A stretch of 64,000 nucleotides of DNA from Bog-532 sp963828445 (GTDB lineage Bacteria > Actinomycetota > Actinomycetes > Streptosporangiales > Streptosporangiaceae): contig CAWHFP010000018.1 of NCBI GenBank assembly GCA_963828445.1, positions 1 to 64,000 of the forward strand. Reading direction: 5' to 3'. Under the pieces are notes generated by a model that was not told where the DNA came from, did not search any database, and saw only the letters and a program-made list of their open reading frames with translations. Positions 8,374 through 18,360 of this stretch are shown here, piece after piece. The position numbers were made by a program, and so were the translations under genes. Each line of letters starts with the position of its first letter. The stretch's first letter is position 1.

Positions 8374-9657
8374 CTACTTGAACGGGACGGTGACCGGGCC
8401 GGGTAGGGGCCGGTAGACAGCGAAGAAATCACGGTCGTCGGGGACCAGATAACGGTTGGGCGACTGCATCGGGTTGGGCCCGACCAGCGTGGGAACGAGA
8501 CCCCTGGCACCGTGGGTGTAAGTAATCAAGGTGTGCCACTCGGGGTTGATGTCGAACTCCATCGCCCGGACGGCGCCGACGTGCTGGAGGATCTTCGCCA
8601 ACGTAATCACGGTCTGGTCGTCAGCGGCGACGTAGATGAGGTTGCCGCGACGGTCAATGCCGACACCGCTACGCCAGACGCGGGTCAGGCCGCCGAGCGT
8701 ATACCCCCACTGCGGGCTGTTCGGATCGTCGTTCAGCTGCGGGTTCAGCTTTCCGTCCACACGATCGGGGGCAGGCTCTGGCGGGCCCACGCCACGTCCG
8801 AGCCGATATCCGGGCCGCCACTCCACTTCACGATCGCGATGCGACCGTCGCGGTAACCGATGAGCGTGGCGTTGCCGCCCTTGAGCGGCTCGTTCGTGCG
8901 GCCGTTGTCGCCGAGCCGTTAGCGCCGTCGGTGTAGGTGAAGCCACCGTTGAAGGTGGCCAGCAGCCGCGAGCGCTGATCGTCCGGGACCATCGCCGGTC
9001 CGCGTACAGCCGCGCTCGGGGGCTCGTAACGGCCGGGGTAGTAGCCGATCTCGGTGCGCCTGTGGTCGAACCAGGCGACGTAGGCGACAAGCTGCGGGTA
9101 GTGGAGTTCGGGGCGGAAGGTCGTCACGAGCACTGCTGAGCCGCCGTCGCTCGGCTGGCTGGTCGGCTTCCAGGCTCCTTCACCGGACAGCGGGCGCGGG
9201 AAGACCGGCTTGACCGGCGGCGGCCAGGCCGCGGCCTGTGCCTGGGGAGGGCGGCTGTTCCACGTCGGAACCTGCCCGACCGTCGGCAGGGCCTTCAGTT
9301 GCGGGCCACCCGTTTTCGGTGCGTTCACGCTGTAGTAGATGTGTTCGCCCTGGTCGACGATCGAGTTCCCGAAAGGGACCTCATTCCTGACCCATTCGGC
9401 GCTGCGTTCGTTCCACTGCATGCTTGTCGGCTGCAGCATCCAGGCGGCGTACGAAACACCGGCCCACAACAGCACCCGAGGAATGGGACCGCGATCACGA
9501 TGCGCCGGAGTCGCCGTCTCCGCCTGACCGCAGGGCCAGCTGGCCGTTCTGTCGGTGCGGAACTCTCTTTGCTGACGGCCGGATCTGGCTGTGACTCCGC
9601 CTCATCCGGCGAACCGCTCACACCGGGACCAGGGCCAGACCGCGGCAGCCGCCTCAT
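8374..9657 (-). pseudogene. Phosphodiester glycosidase (NAGPA/DUF2233-type) gene, frameshifted
   Basis: Three reading frames together give one secreted or membrane-anchored phosphodiester-glycosidase-like protein. An Arg-rich cytoplasmic start leads to a hydrophobic helix, then a domain with LLATFNGGFTYTDGANG, GNATLIGYRDGRIAIVKW and VAADDQTVITLAKIL, the last of which carries the conserved acidic cluster. Frame changes are needed near 9470, 8925 and 8770. Related enzymes hydrolyse N-acetylglucosamine-phosphodiester bonds on exopolysaccharides or wall polymers. Three breaks could mean real decay, but sequencing indels are common in this window. C-terminal residues end in PGPVTVPFK. Confidence 0.7.
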
Positions 9658-9950
9658 CTCATCTACGTCCTAACCTCGTCGAGTGATGTGCCCGTTGATG
9701 GTGACGTCGGATGTCTACCGCTCAATGGCAGGATGATGCCGCAATGGCGTGCCAAAAAGCGCAGGACATCCCGGTGCGGCGAACGCGAGCCGTAGCGGCC
9801 GCAGACCTCGACGGCTCACGGTGACGACACTCGCGCCCCGCTGGTGCGTAGATCCGCTGACGATCCCACCGGATAATGGGTTGCGCTCTCGGCGCGAATG
9901 CATTGATTCTCCGCATAAGCCGGGGTTCTAATGCTCGGGAGAGGGTCGAC

Positions 9951-12900
9951 GTGCTACGTATGACGCTCCTGGGGGAGCAGACACTCATTGACGATCGGGC
10001 CGGAAGCGTCCCGGTCCGTTCGTCGCGCGCGGTCGCCCTGGTCGCGTTCCTGGCCGTGCACGCCGGATCCCCGCAGTCCCGGCAGCGGATCGCCGGCCTG
10101 CTCTGGCCCGACTCCACCGATGCCCAGGCGCTGACCAACCTGCGCCGCGAGCTGCACCATCTGCGCCAGGTCCTGGGCGACGAGGCTTCGCTGGTGGTGA
10201 CGCCCCGGGACCTGTGCTGGTGTGACACGGGCACGTGCCAGGTTGACGTGCGCGTCTTCGACCGCGAGCGGCAGGCCGCGATGGCGGCGGCCGAGGCCGG
10301 CGATGACGCCGGGCTCCGGCGGCATGCCGCCGCGGCGATCGCCGTCTACCGGGGTGAACTGCTGCCCGGGGTCTACGAAGACTGGCTGCTGGAGGCCAGA
10401 TCACAGCTCGAGCGCGAGTGCGTGGAGCTGTGCGACCTGGTCTGTGCCGCCCGGGCCCGGACCGGCGACCTGGCCGGTGCGGTGCAAGCGGCCCGGCGCC
10501 GGGTCCAGCTGCAGCCGCTGGAGGAGGTCGGCTACCGCACGCTGATGGAACTGCAGGCCGACCTGGGTGACCGGGCCGGGGCCATCAGCACCTACCATCA
10601 CTGCGCGTCGGTGCTCGAACGCGAGCTCGGGGTCGCCCCGGATCTCGCGACGCGCACGGTATTTCAGCGGTTGACCGCTCAGGCCGGCCCGGCCACCCGG
10701 TCCCCGGCCGCCGTCAGCCCCGGGGCGGGCCGCCCCGGATTGGCGGCGGCCACGCTCGTCGGCCGGTCGGCTGAGCTCAGCGCGCTGCACGGAGCGTGGC
10801 AGGCCGCCTCGGTGGGCCGCCGGGGACTGGCGCTGGTCCGCGGCGCGGCTGGCGTGGGGAAGACCCGGCTGGTGTCCGAGATCGCCGAGATGGCCCGCCA
10901 GCAGGGCGCGGTGGTGGCGACCGCCCGGTGCTTTGGCGCGGCGGGACGCCTGGCGCTGGCTCCCGTGGCCGACTGGCTGCGACATGACGCGGTCCGATCG
11001 GCGGTGGCCACCCTCGACCCCGTCTGGCGCGCCGAAGTCGCCCGGCTGCTGCCCACCGAGGGCTCCAGCGCCGGCCCCCGGGCCATGACCGATGCCTGGC
11101 AGCGCCACCGCTTCTCCGAGGGCCTGGCCCGGGCGCTGATCGCCGTCCGCCGGCCGTTGCTGCTCGTGCTGGACAACGTGCAGTGGTGCGACCAGGAGAC
11201 CATGGCGTTCGTCACCTTCTGCCTGACCGTGGCCGACGACGCCCAGCTGCTGGTGGCCGCGACCGTGCGCGAGGAGGATCTCGGCGAAAACCGTGAGCTG
11301 GCCGGCTGGATCGTCCGGATGCGGGCCACCGGACTGCTGACCGAGATTTCCCTCGGCCCGCTGCCGGCCGCCGATACCGCGCTCCTGGCCGAGGCGATCG
11401 CCGGGCAGCGCCTCCCGAAGGCCGATACCGGCCTGCTGCACGCGGCCACGGGCGGCTTCCCGCTGTACGTCATCGAGGCCGCCCGCGGCGCCGCCGACCC
11501 CGGCGCGGCCGCCCCTTCCGGCCGGTGATCTCGCGGCGGTGCTGCGCAAGCGTCTTGACCAGGGAACCCCGGCCGCCCGCGAGCTGGCCGGCCTGGCCGC
11601 GGCGGCGGGCGCGAACTTCACCCTGGACCTGCTCACCGAGGCCAGCGACCTGGACGCCGACGCGGTGGTGGCCGCCCTGGATGAGCTGTGGCGGCGCCGG
11701 ATCGTGCGGGAGTTCCGGGACGGCTATGACTTCTCGCACGACCTGCTGAGGGAAACGGCCTACGCGGGGATCAGCCCGCCGCAGCGCTGGCTGCTGCACC
11801 GGCGCATCGCCCAGAGCCTGGAACTGCTGCACGCCGACGACACCGATGGCGTGGCCGTCCAGCTCGCCGAGCAGTACGCGCGGGGCGGACGGCCCGAGCG
11901 GGCGGTCGCTTTCTACGAGCGGGCCGCCGACGTCGCCGCCGGCCGGTTCGCCAACGCCGAGGGAATCCGGCTGCACGAAAAGGCGCTGTCCATCATCGCG
12001 GCCATGCCCGCGGGCCGGGACCGGGACTCCCGCGAACTCGCCGTCCTGGAAGCGATGGCGGCGCCGCTCAACGCGCAATACGGCTACTCCTCGCCGGACG
12101 TGCAGCAGGCCCTGGAGCGCTCGATCGCGCTGGCCGAGTCGTTGGGTCGCACGGACTCCAGGGTGGCCGGCCTGGCCGCGCTGGGGGGCGCGTTCTTCGT
12201 CCAGGGGCGCACGGCCGACAGCTACCGGGCGGCCTCGCGTGCCCTGGACCTGGCCGAGCCCGAGTCCGACCTGGCCGGCCAGGCGCACGTCATGGCCGGC
12301 TTTTCGGCCTTCAGCCGGGGGATGCCGGCCGATGCGCTTGGTCATCTCGAGCTGGGCGTGAAGCTGGCGGGCGGGGCCGTCTGGCTCAATTTCGGCACCC
12401 GCCCGGACGTGCACGGGAAGGCCTTTTCCGCGCACGCTCACTGGCTGCTGGGCCACGAGGAAGAAGCGCTGGCCGCCTGCCGCGAGACCATCACGCTGGC
12501 CCGGGCGATCGACCACCCCTACAGTCAGGCGCTGGCCCTCGCCTACGCCTGCATCACCCATCAGATGCGCCGTGACCTGCCCGAGCTGAGGAGCGCCGTC
12601 GATGAGCTGCGCCCGCTGTGCGACCGGTACGGCTTCGCCTACTACCGCGAGTGGGCGCTGATCGCGGACGGCTGGTGCCGCGAGGACACCTCCGGTATCG
12701 ATCTGGTCCGCCGCGGCATCGGCAACCTCAGATCGCAGCGCGCGTTCGCGCGCATGCCGTACTGGCTGACGCTGCTGGCCGATCTGTCCGCCCGGGACAG
12801 CCAGCCCGATGCCGCGCGGGCCACCCTGGACGCCGCCCTCGCCACCGGGCATGCCCACCAGGACCGGTGGTGGCTGCCGGAGGTGATGCGGATGCGGGCC

Positions 12901-13056
12901 GCCTACGACGACGAGCAGGCCGCCGTCACCCGCCTGCTCTCCGCCGCGCAGCTGGCCTCGGACCACGGCAGCGTCGCGCTGCTGCGGCGCTGCCAGCGCG
13001 ACCTCACCGGGCGCGGCGTTCGCCGCACCGCTCCCAGCGTTCCCCCGACGGCGTAG
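9951..13056 (+). pseudogene. BTAD/AfsR-type ATPase regulator, split by one frameshift
   Basis: Two adjoining frames form one regulator of about 1,030 residues. An N-terminal wHTH (SSRAVALVAFLAVH) and bacterial transcriptional activation domain (about residues 5-240) are followed by an AAA/STAND ATPase with Walker A GAAGVGKTR and Walker B LLLVLDN. A long TPR-like alpha-helical C-terminus completes it. The frame breaks at about 11523, where PSGR-stop should continue as GDLAAVLRKRLD. I chose GTG 9951, five bases after GGGAGAGGG, over the ATG at 9960. Such proteins activate nearby genes, often secondary metabolism; the FAD oxidoreductase just downstream is the likely target. Confidence 0.8.
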
Positions 13057-13147
13057 CGCCGGCCCGCGCTCCGAACGCTGCGCGAACGCCGCGGTGCGTA
13101 CGTTCGCGGGCACCGGACTTCAAACGACGCACCCGGAGGGGGACCTC

Positions 13148-14551
13148 ATGACTACCACCACGGCACCGTACGCCGAACTCGCCGCGGCCCTGCACGGCGA
13201 CCTGATCACACCAGGCGATCCCGGATACGACCAGGGACGCGCCGTCTACAACGCCATGATCGACAAGCACCCGGCCGCCATCGCCCGCTGCCGGGACACC
13301 GCTGACGTCATCACCTGCGTGCGGTTCGCCCGCGAGCATGGCATCGAGATTGCGGTCCGCGGGGGCGGCCACAACGCCGCCGGCCTCGGGGTGTGGGACG
13401 GCGCCCTGGTCATCGACCTGTCGCCGATGCGCAGCATCAACGTCAACCCGCAGGACCACACCGTCCGGGTCGACGCCGGGGCCACCTGGAGCGACGTCGA
13501 CCACGCGACCGTGGCCTTCGGCATGGCCGTCCCGTCCGGGTTCATCGCCTCGACCGGCGTGGCCGGGCTGACCCTGGGCGGCGGTACCGGCTACCTGACC
13601 AGGCAGTTCGGCCTCACCATCGACAGCCTGCTGTCGGCCGACGTGGTGCTGGCCGACGGGAGCCTGGTGACGGCCAGCGAGAGCTCGAACAGCGACCTGT
13701 TCTGGGCCCTGCGCGGCGGCGGCGGGAACTTCGGCGTGGTCACCTCGTTCACCTTCCGCGGCCATGACATCGGCGAGGCCGGCACGGTCATCGGCGGCCC
13801 GGTGCTGTACGACTTCGCCGACACCGCCGAGGTGATGCGCTGGTACCGGGAGCTGCTCCCGTCGCTGCCCGAGGAGCTGAACGGCTGGATCGCCCTGCTG
13901 ACGATCCCGCCCGCCCCGCCGTTCCCCGAGGAACTGTGGGGCCGTAAGGCGTGCGGCATCGTGTGGTGTTACACCGGGCCGCACGACCGGGCCGACGAGG
14001 TGCTCGAGCCGGTCAGGTCGTACGGCTCGCCGCTGCTGGTCGGGCTGCAGCCGATGCCGTTCACCGCGCTGCAGGGCGCGTTCGACCCGCTCTACCCGGC
14101 CGGGCTGCAGTGGTACTGGCGGGCCGACTTCTTCAACGAGATCTCGGACGCGGCGATCGACGTGCACGTCAAGTACGGCGCGCAGCTGCCGACCGGTCAT
14201 TCGACCATGCACCTGTACCCCATGGACGGTGCCGCCAGCCGGGTGCCCAGCGACGCCACCGCGTTCGCGTACCGGGACGGTGGCTACAACGGCATCATCG
14301 TCGGCGTCGATCCGGACCCGGCCAACGCCGGCCTCATCTCTCAATGGGCCAAGGACTACTGGGAGGAACTGCACCCGACCTCGGCCGGTGGCGCCTACGT
14401 CAACTTCCTGATGGAGGAGGGCCAGGACCGGGTGCGAGCCTCCTACCGCGGCAACTACGACCGGCTGGCCCAGGTCAAGAACCGCTACGACCCGGACAAC
14501 ACGTTCCACATCAACCAGAACATCCAGCCCAGCCACGAGCCCACCACCTAG
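13148..14551 (+). CDS. FAD-binding oxidoreductase, berberine-bridge-enzyme type
   Basis: A 467-residue flavoprotein with a PCMH-type FAD_binding_4 domain (about residues 35-205) and a C-terminal BBE segment (NRYDPDNTFHINQNIQP). The motif VRGGGHN carries the His that can bind FAD covalently; the second, Cys-containing motif of bicovalent enzymes is replaced by GFIASTGVAGLTLGGG, so only single covalent attachment is expected. GGAGGGGG precedes the ATG. It begins 91 bases after the BTAD regulator gene, an arrangement consistent with direct control. The family oxidises sugars, alkaloid-like and polyketide substrates; the substrate here is unknown. Confidence 0.88.
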   Translation: MTTTTAPYAELAAALHGDLITPGDPGYDQGRAVYNAMIDKHPAAIARCRDTADVITCVRFAREHGIEIAVRGGGHNAAGLGVWDGALVIDLSPMRSINVNPQDHTVRVDAGATWSDVDHATVAFGMAVPSGFIASTGVAGLTLGGGTGYLTRQFGLTIDSLLSADVVLADGSLVTASESSNSDLFWALRGGGGNFGVVTSFTFRGHDIGEAGTVIGGPVLYDFADTAEVMRWYRELLPSLPEELNGWIALLTIPPAPPFPEELWGRKACGIVWCYTGPHDRADEVLEPVRSYGSPLLVGLQPMPFTALQGAFDPLYPAGLQWYWRADFFNEISDAAIDVHVKYGAQLPTGHSTMHLYPMDGAASRVPSDATAFAYRDGGYNGIIVGVDPDPANAGLISQWAKDYWEELHPTSAGGAYVNFLMEEGQDRVRASYRGNYDRLAQVKNRYDPDNTFHINQNIQPSHEPTT

Positions 14552-14555
14552 CACG

Positions 14556-15053
14556 TCAGGATTGCTCCCAGCCGCGCTCGCGCAGGCTGCGCAGCGTGGC
14601 CGCGAGGTTCTGCCGCAGGACGGCCTGGTCGCCGGCTGACAGGCCCTCGAGCAGTTCGGTCTCCATCGCCCTGATCTCGCGCCGGGTGGCGCGGACGACC
14701 TCGTCACCCCGGTCGGTGAGCCGCACGGCTCGTCGCCGGCGATCGGTCTCGTCCACCTCCCGGGTGATCAGGGCCCGGTCTTCCAGCACGTCGAGATGGC
14801 CGATCAAGCGCGTGGGGTCGCGGCGGCTCCGGCGCGCGAGTTCCTTCTGGCTCATTCCGGCCTGGCCCACGAGCGGGACGAGGATGACGTACTCCCACAT
14901 CGTGAGGCCGTGCCCGGCCAGGATCGGCGCCTCGCGCTCAGCGATGACGGCGAGCAGACGGGAGAAGATGGCGCCGAGATCATCCTCGGCGTCATCTCCG
15001 CCTGCCGGATCTCCGCTGGCCGAATTCCCGCTTGCCGACATTTCATCTACCAC
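14556..15053 (-). CDS. MarR-family regulator
   Basis: Up to 165 residues, with a winged-helix core (about residues 50-125: LTMWEYVILVPLVGQAGMSQKELARRS, then RLIGHLDVLEDRALITREVDETDRRRRAVRLTDRG wing region). The start is either GTG 15053 or ATG 15041; the ATG is attractive because the putative operator overlaps the GTG. It is divergent from the VOC-family gene with only 15 bases between the outermost starts. It likely represses both genes from the 16-bp palindrome in the gap. Confidence 0.85.
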   Translation of the reverse strand: MVDEMSASGNSASGDPAGGDDAEDDLGAIFSRLLAVIAEREAPILAGHGLTMWEYVILVPLVGQAGMSQKELARRSRRDPTRLIGHLDVLEDRALITREVDETDRRRRAVRLTDRGDEVVRATRREIRAMETELLEGLSAGDQAVLRQNLAATLRSLRERGWEQS

Positions 15054-15060
15054 CGTAGAT
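15045..15060. promoter_or_regulatory. MarR-type operator palindrome
   Basis: Perfect dyad ATCTAC-N4-GTAGAT in the tiny gap between the divergent marR-like and VOC genes. It overlaps the GTG candidate start of the regulator. Confidence 0.6.
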
Positions 15061-15068
15061 TATCTCTC

Positions 15069-15500
15069 GTGACCAACGATAGTGTGAACATCCGGTTCGG
15101 AATGATGGTGATCTACGCTCGCGACCTTCAGCGGTCGATCGAGTTCTACCGCCTGCTGGGACTCGACGTCCCCGATCCGCGCCCTGACCGCCCGGTCTCG
15201 ATCTGCCGGATGGCCAACGGCATCACGTTCATCTTCACCACCGGCGAGGTGGCCCAGCGCTTCGACCCCGGCTGGATCCGCCCTGACCGCGGCTACCAGC
15301 AGGTCATGGAGTTCCTCGTGGATGACGAAGCGTCGGTCGACGCCGTCTGGACCAGGCTCACGTCGGCCGGCTACCACGGAAGAACGGCGCCCGCGCCCAT
15401 CACCGGGCCCTACGCGACCATGGTCGATGATCCGGACGGAAACGTCGTGCTGATCACCAACGACCGCGTCACCAACGCGGACCCGTCCCCATCAGCCTGA
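15069..15500 (+). CDS. VOC-family (glyoxalase/bleomycin-resistance fold) protein
   Basis: A 143-residue protein with two beta-alpha-beta-beta-beta modules (MVIYARDLQRSIEFYRLLGLDV; then YATMVDDPDGNVVLITN). The fold serves metal-dependent lyases, dioxygenases and drug-binding resistance proteins. The GTG start at 15069 lies close to the regulator's start and has no good ribosome site, so it may be translated from a leaderless transcript. The divergent MarR regulator suggests that a small aromatic or drug-like compound induces it. The substrate is unknown. Confidence 0.8.
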   Translation: MTNDSVNIRFGMMVIYARDLQRSIEFYRLLGLDVPDPRPDRPVSICRMANGITFIFTTGEVAQRFDPGWIRPDRGYQQVMEFLVDDEASVDAVWTRLTSAGYHGRTAPAPITGPYATMVDDPDGNVVLITNDRVTNADPSPSA

Positions 15501-15525
15501 GGTGACCGCCCGGCCGCGGAATCTG

Positions 15526-16407
15526 TCAGCTGAAGTAGTGGCCCTGGTCGAGGTCCTCGATCAGGCCGGGGTGGGTGGGCTTCCAGCCCAGAAGCTCCTG
15601 GGTGAGGGTGCTGGAGGCGGGCATGTCGGTGCTGAGCAGGGGCGCGAGCATGCCGCCGTATTCAGCGGCGGGCCGGGAGCCAGCCGGCAGGTTCAGGTGC
15701 CGGCCGATGGCCTCGGCGATCTCGCGGACGGGCACGCCTTCGTCGCCGACGGCGTTGAGCACGGCGCCGGCGGGCGCGTGCTCGACGGCCAGCCGGTAGA
15801 GGAGGGCGGCGTCCTGCACGTGCACGGCCGGCCAGCGGCTGGCCCCGTCACCGATGTAGCCGGAGACCCCCTTGGCCCGGGCCAGGGCGATGAGCTGGGG
15901 AACGAAGCCGTGGCGGTCGGCCGGGCCGTGCACCGAGCGGGGCAGCATGACCAGGGCGGCCCGCACGCCCCGCTCGGTGGCGGCCAGGGCGGCCTGCATG
16001 TTGATGATGCGGGCCGCGATGGGCCCGCGGGCGATGAGCTCGTCGCGCTCGGTGGAGGGACGGCCGGGGGTGACGATGGTTCCACCGGAGACCAGCAGGG
16101 GCTGGCCGGAGCCGGCCAGGCTGGTGGCCAACGTCTCGATGGCCTGGGCGTCGGTCCGGGTAGCCGCCTCGCTCATGCTGGGCACGACGAAGGCCAGGTG
16201 GATGACGCCGTCGCTGTCGAGGGCCCCGGCCCGCAGCACGTCGGTGTCGGCCAGGTCCCCGCGCAGCACCTCGGCCCCCATGGCGGCGACGGCGGTGGCG
16301 GCGGCGTCCGAGCGGGCCAGCCCCAGGACCTGGTGGCCGGCGCCGATGAGCTCCGGGACCAGGGCCGAGCCGATCCAGCCGGAAGCGCCGGTGACGAAGA
16401 TGCGCAT
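15526..16407 (-). CDS. NAD(P)-dependent epimerase/dehydratase-like SDR
   Basis: A 293-residue extended or atypical short-chain dehydrogenase. The N-terminal Rossmann motif TGASGWIGS binds the cofactor, and GDLADTDVL and VIHLAFV mark the following strands. The canonical YxxxK pair is not obvious (IARGPIAARIINMQAAL in that region), as in atypical SDRs. The last 80 residues (VHVQDAALLYRLAVEHA) are typical of NAD-dependent epimerase-like proteins that are often regulated by a divergent TetR gene. GGAGA lies before the ATG. Three TetR-type operators lie upstream. Confidence 0.85.
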   Translation of the reverse strand: MRIFVTGASGWIGSALVPELIGAGHQVLGLARSDAAATAVAAMGAEVLRGDLADTDVLRAGALDSDGVIHLAFVVPSMSEAATRTDAQAIETLATSLAGSGQPLLVSGGTIVTPGRPSTERDELIARGPIAARIINMQAALAATERGVRAALVMLPRSVHGPADRHGFVPQLIALARAKGVSGYIGDGASRWPAVHVQDAALLYRLAVEHAPAGAVLNAVGDEGVPVREIAEAIGRHLNLPAGSRPAAEYGGMLAPLLSTDMPASSTLTQELLGWKPTHPGLIEDLDQGHYFS

Positions 16408-16438
16408 GAAAGGTCTCCTGGCTAGTCAACAAGGTCTG

Positions 16439-16521
16439 ATGCGATTCAGTCGCGTCAACTCTAACACGACTATGCGACTCAGTCGCATGACCTTCCATAT
16501 AAAGATGCGATCCGGTCGCGT
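16439..16521. promoter_or_regulatory. Three operators of one type, spaced exactly 33 bp apart
   Basis: Copies at 16439-16455, 16472-16488 and 16505-16521 share ATGCGA-N5-GTCGCRT (17 bp). The middle copy is a perfect palindrome, ATGCGAC-TCA-GTCGCAT; the outer two differ by one or two bases. Start-to-start distance is 33 bp both times, roughly three helical turns. They fill the gap between the divergent SDR and TetR genes. Confidence 0.85.
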
Positions 16522-16538
16522 CGCCTAGGATGGGGCGG

Positions 16539-17132
16539 GTGAGCAGATGGGCGCCGAACGCGCGTGAGCGCCTGGAGACCGCGGCCCTGGACCTGTTCGT
16601 GGAGAACGGGTACGAGGAGACGACCGTCGCGCAGATCGCGGAGCGCGCGGGCCTGAACCGGGCCACGTTCTTCCGGCATTTCGCGGACAAGCGCGAGGTC
16701 CTCTTCGGCGGGGAGGACGTGCTGGCCGGATTGTTCGCCGAGGGCATCCGGGCCGCCGCCCCGGCGGCGACGCCCCTCGAATGCCTGCGGGCGGCGCTGG
16801 CCGCCGTCGAAGTCGTGATGACCCCGCACCGGCGGGCCACCGCCGCCCAGCGCGTCGCGGTGCTCGCGTCGGCCAGCGAGTTGCAGGAACGAGGACTGCT
16901 CAAGCACGCCCGGACCGGCCAGTCGATCACCGCCGCCCTGCGCGAGCGAGGCGTGGATGAGCTGACCGCGCGACTGAGCGCGGAGGTGGGCCTGCTCGCG
17001 TTCAGCGTGGCGTTCGGGCGCTGGATGAAGGCCAACGACGGCCAGCCGTTCGCGCCGCTGGCCGCCGCCGCCCTCAGTGATCTGCAGGCCCGCATGGCCG
17101 AGCTCGACCCCGCATCCAGCCTTTCCCTCTGA
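16539..17132 (+). CDS. TetR-family repressor
   Basis: About 197 residues. The N-terminal DNA-binding domain (about residues 8-55) reads RERLETAALDLFVENGYEETTVAQ, with recognition helix AGLNRATFFRHFADKREVLF. The C-terminal ligand domain is generic. I prefer the GTG at 16539 because AGGATGGGG precedes it; the ATG at 16530 has no usable spacing. The third operator copy ends 17 bases before this start, so it is almost surely autoregulated together with the divergent SDR gene. Confidence 0.87.
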   Translation: MSRWAPNARERLETAALDLFVENGYEETTVAQIAERAGLNRATFFRHFADKREVLFGGEDVLAGLFAEGIRAAAPAATPLECLRAALAAVEVVMTPHRRATAAQRVAVLASASELQERGLLKHARTGQSITAALRERGVDELTARLSAEVGLLAFSVAFGRWMKANDGQPFAPLAAAALSDLQARMAELDPASSLSL

Positions 17133-17198
17133 CCGGGCCCCGAAGCCGAGTCCCGGGACTCTCCCGATTCTGGGAGAGGCCTTCTTGCCGTCAGCAGC

Positions 17199-18360
17199 TC
17201 AGCGCGCGGGAACCGCGGTCCCGATAGCCGGGACGCCGCGCTGGGACCGGCCGGACATGACCTCCTCGCGGAATCCGGGGGAGTAGGCCAGGTGGAACGC
17301 GCGGGTCGGCACCGTGGCGCCCAGCTGGGCGAACAGCCCCGCGCCGGCCAGGGTCGCCCGCCAGACGAGGGCGTACTCCGACGGCGGGGTCAGGCTGCGG
17401 ACCGTGGCTGGTTGAAGTGGGCCATGACCCCGCGCAGCCAGGGCCGCGAGTAGGTGAAGGTGCCGGCGCCCGCGGTGGCCACGTAGGGGAGCAGCAGCTC
17501 GAGGATCAGCCGCGGATCGACCTGGGCCGTGGGGGAGAGGACGCCGGTCTGCCGGGCCAGGCTGACCGCGGCGGGCCCGTCGCCGGCCAGCACCGCGCCG
17601 GCGAGCTGACCGAACGGGGCCGGGATACCGCCGGGCAGGGCGGCGACGGCGCCGAAATCCAGCATGCCGAGCCGGCCACCGGGCAGCAGCAGGAAGTTGC
17701 CCGGGTGCAGGTCGGCGTGCATCCAGCCGGTGCACGCGGCCGGCGCGAACATGGCGTGCGAGAGCAGGTGTCCGGCCCGGTCGGCCGCGGCCCCGTGGTC
17801 GAGCTCGCGCCAGCCCGCGGGCAGCAGATCGGTGCGCCCGTCCAGCAGCGCGGTCAGGCTCGCCCCCTCCAGCCAGCCCGTGATCAGCACCCGGGGGGCG
17901 GCCAGGTACACGGCCGGGACAACCACGTCGGTGCGGCCGGGCGGCTCGGGCACGCCGGCCGCGCGCGCGGCGGCCAGCGCCAGCGGGACGCGGGGGGTGA
18001 ACGCGGCCGCCACCTCGGCCTGGACGCGGCCCTCGCGCACGTAGTCCAGCTCCTCGACCACCCGGCTGGCCAGCTCGTCGGCCAGCTCGGACACCTTCAG
18101 CCCGCTGAGCCGGGCCATGCCCCGGGCCAGCAGCCGGGCCTGGCGCAGGTCCGAGCGCAGCGCGGCGCCGACCCCCGGGTACTGCACCTTCACCGCCACG
18201 TCGACGATCTGGCCGTCGTCGTCCCGCCACCGTCCGCGGTGCACCTGGCCGATCGAGGCGGCCGCGGCCGGGGCGTCGTCGAAGGCCACCAGCCGCTCCT
18301 GCCAATCGGGCCCGCAGCTCGCAGACAGGTCGGCGGCGACGATGCGGCGGGCGGCGTCGG
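17199..18360 (-). pseudogene. ABC1/UbiB-type kinase, N-terminally truncated and frameshifted
   Basis: The preserved part has the ABC1 kinase signatures: AAAASIGQVHRG (Ala-rich loop), VAVKVQYPGV (Lys), HADLHPGNF (catalytic loop) and MLDFGAV (DFG). The family is needed for isoprenoid-quinone or lipid metabolism. The N-terminal KxGQ region is missing: the reading frame is joined near 18360 to an unrelated MFS gene on the other strand. A second break near 17402 shifts the C-terminus, which otherwise continues as TVRSLTPPSEYALVWRATL. The copy is therefore unlikely to work as read here. Confidence 0.75.

Noticed and set aside
11470..14707. Long reverse open frames opposite the BTAD regulator and FAD oxidoreductase genes
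   Set aside because: Forward frames carry clear domains; the reverse frames are low-complexity products of high GC.
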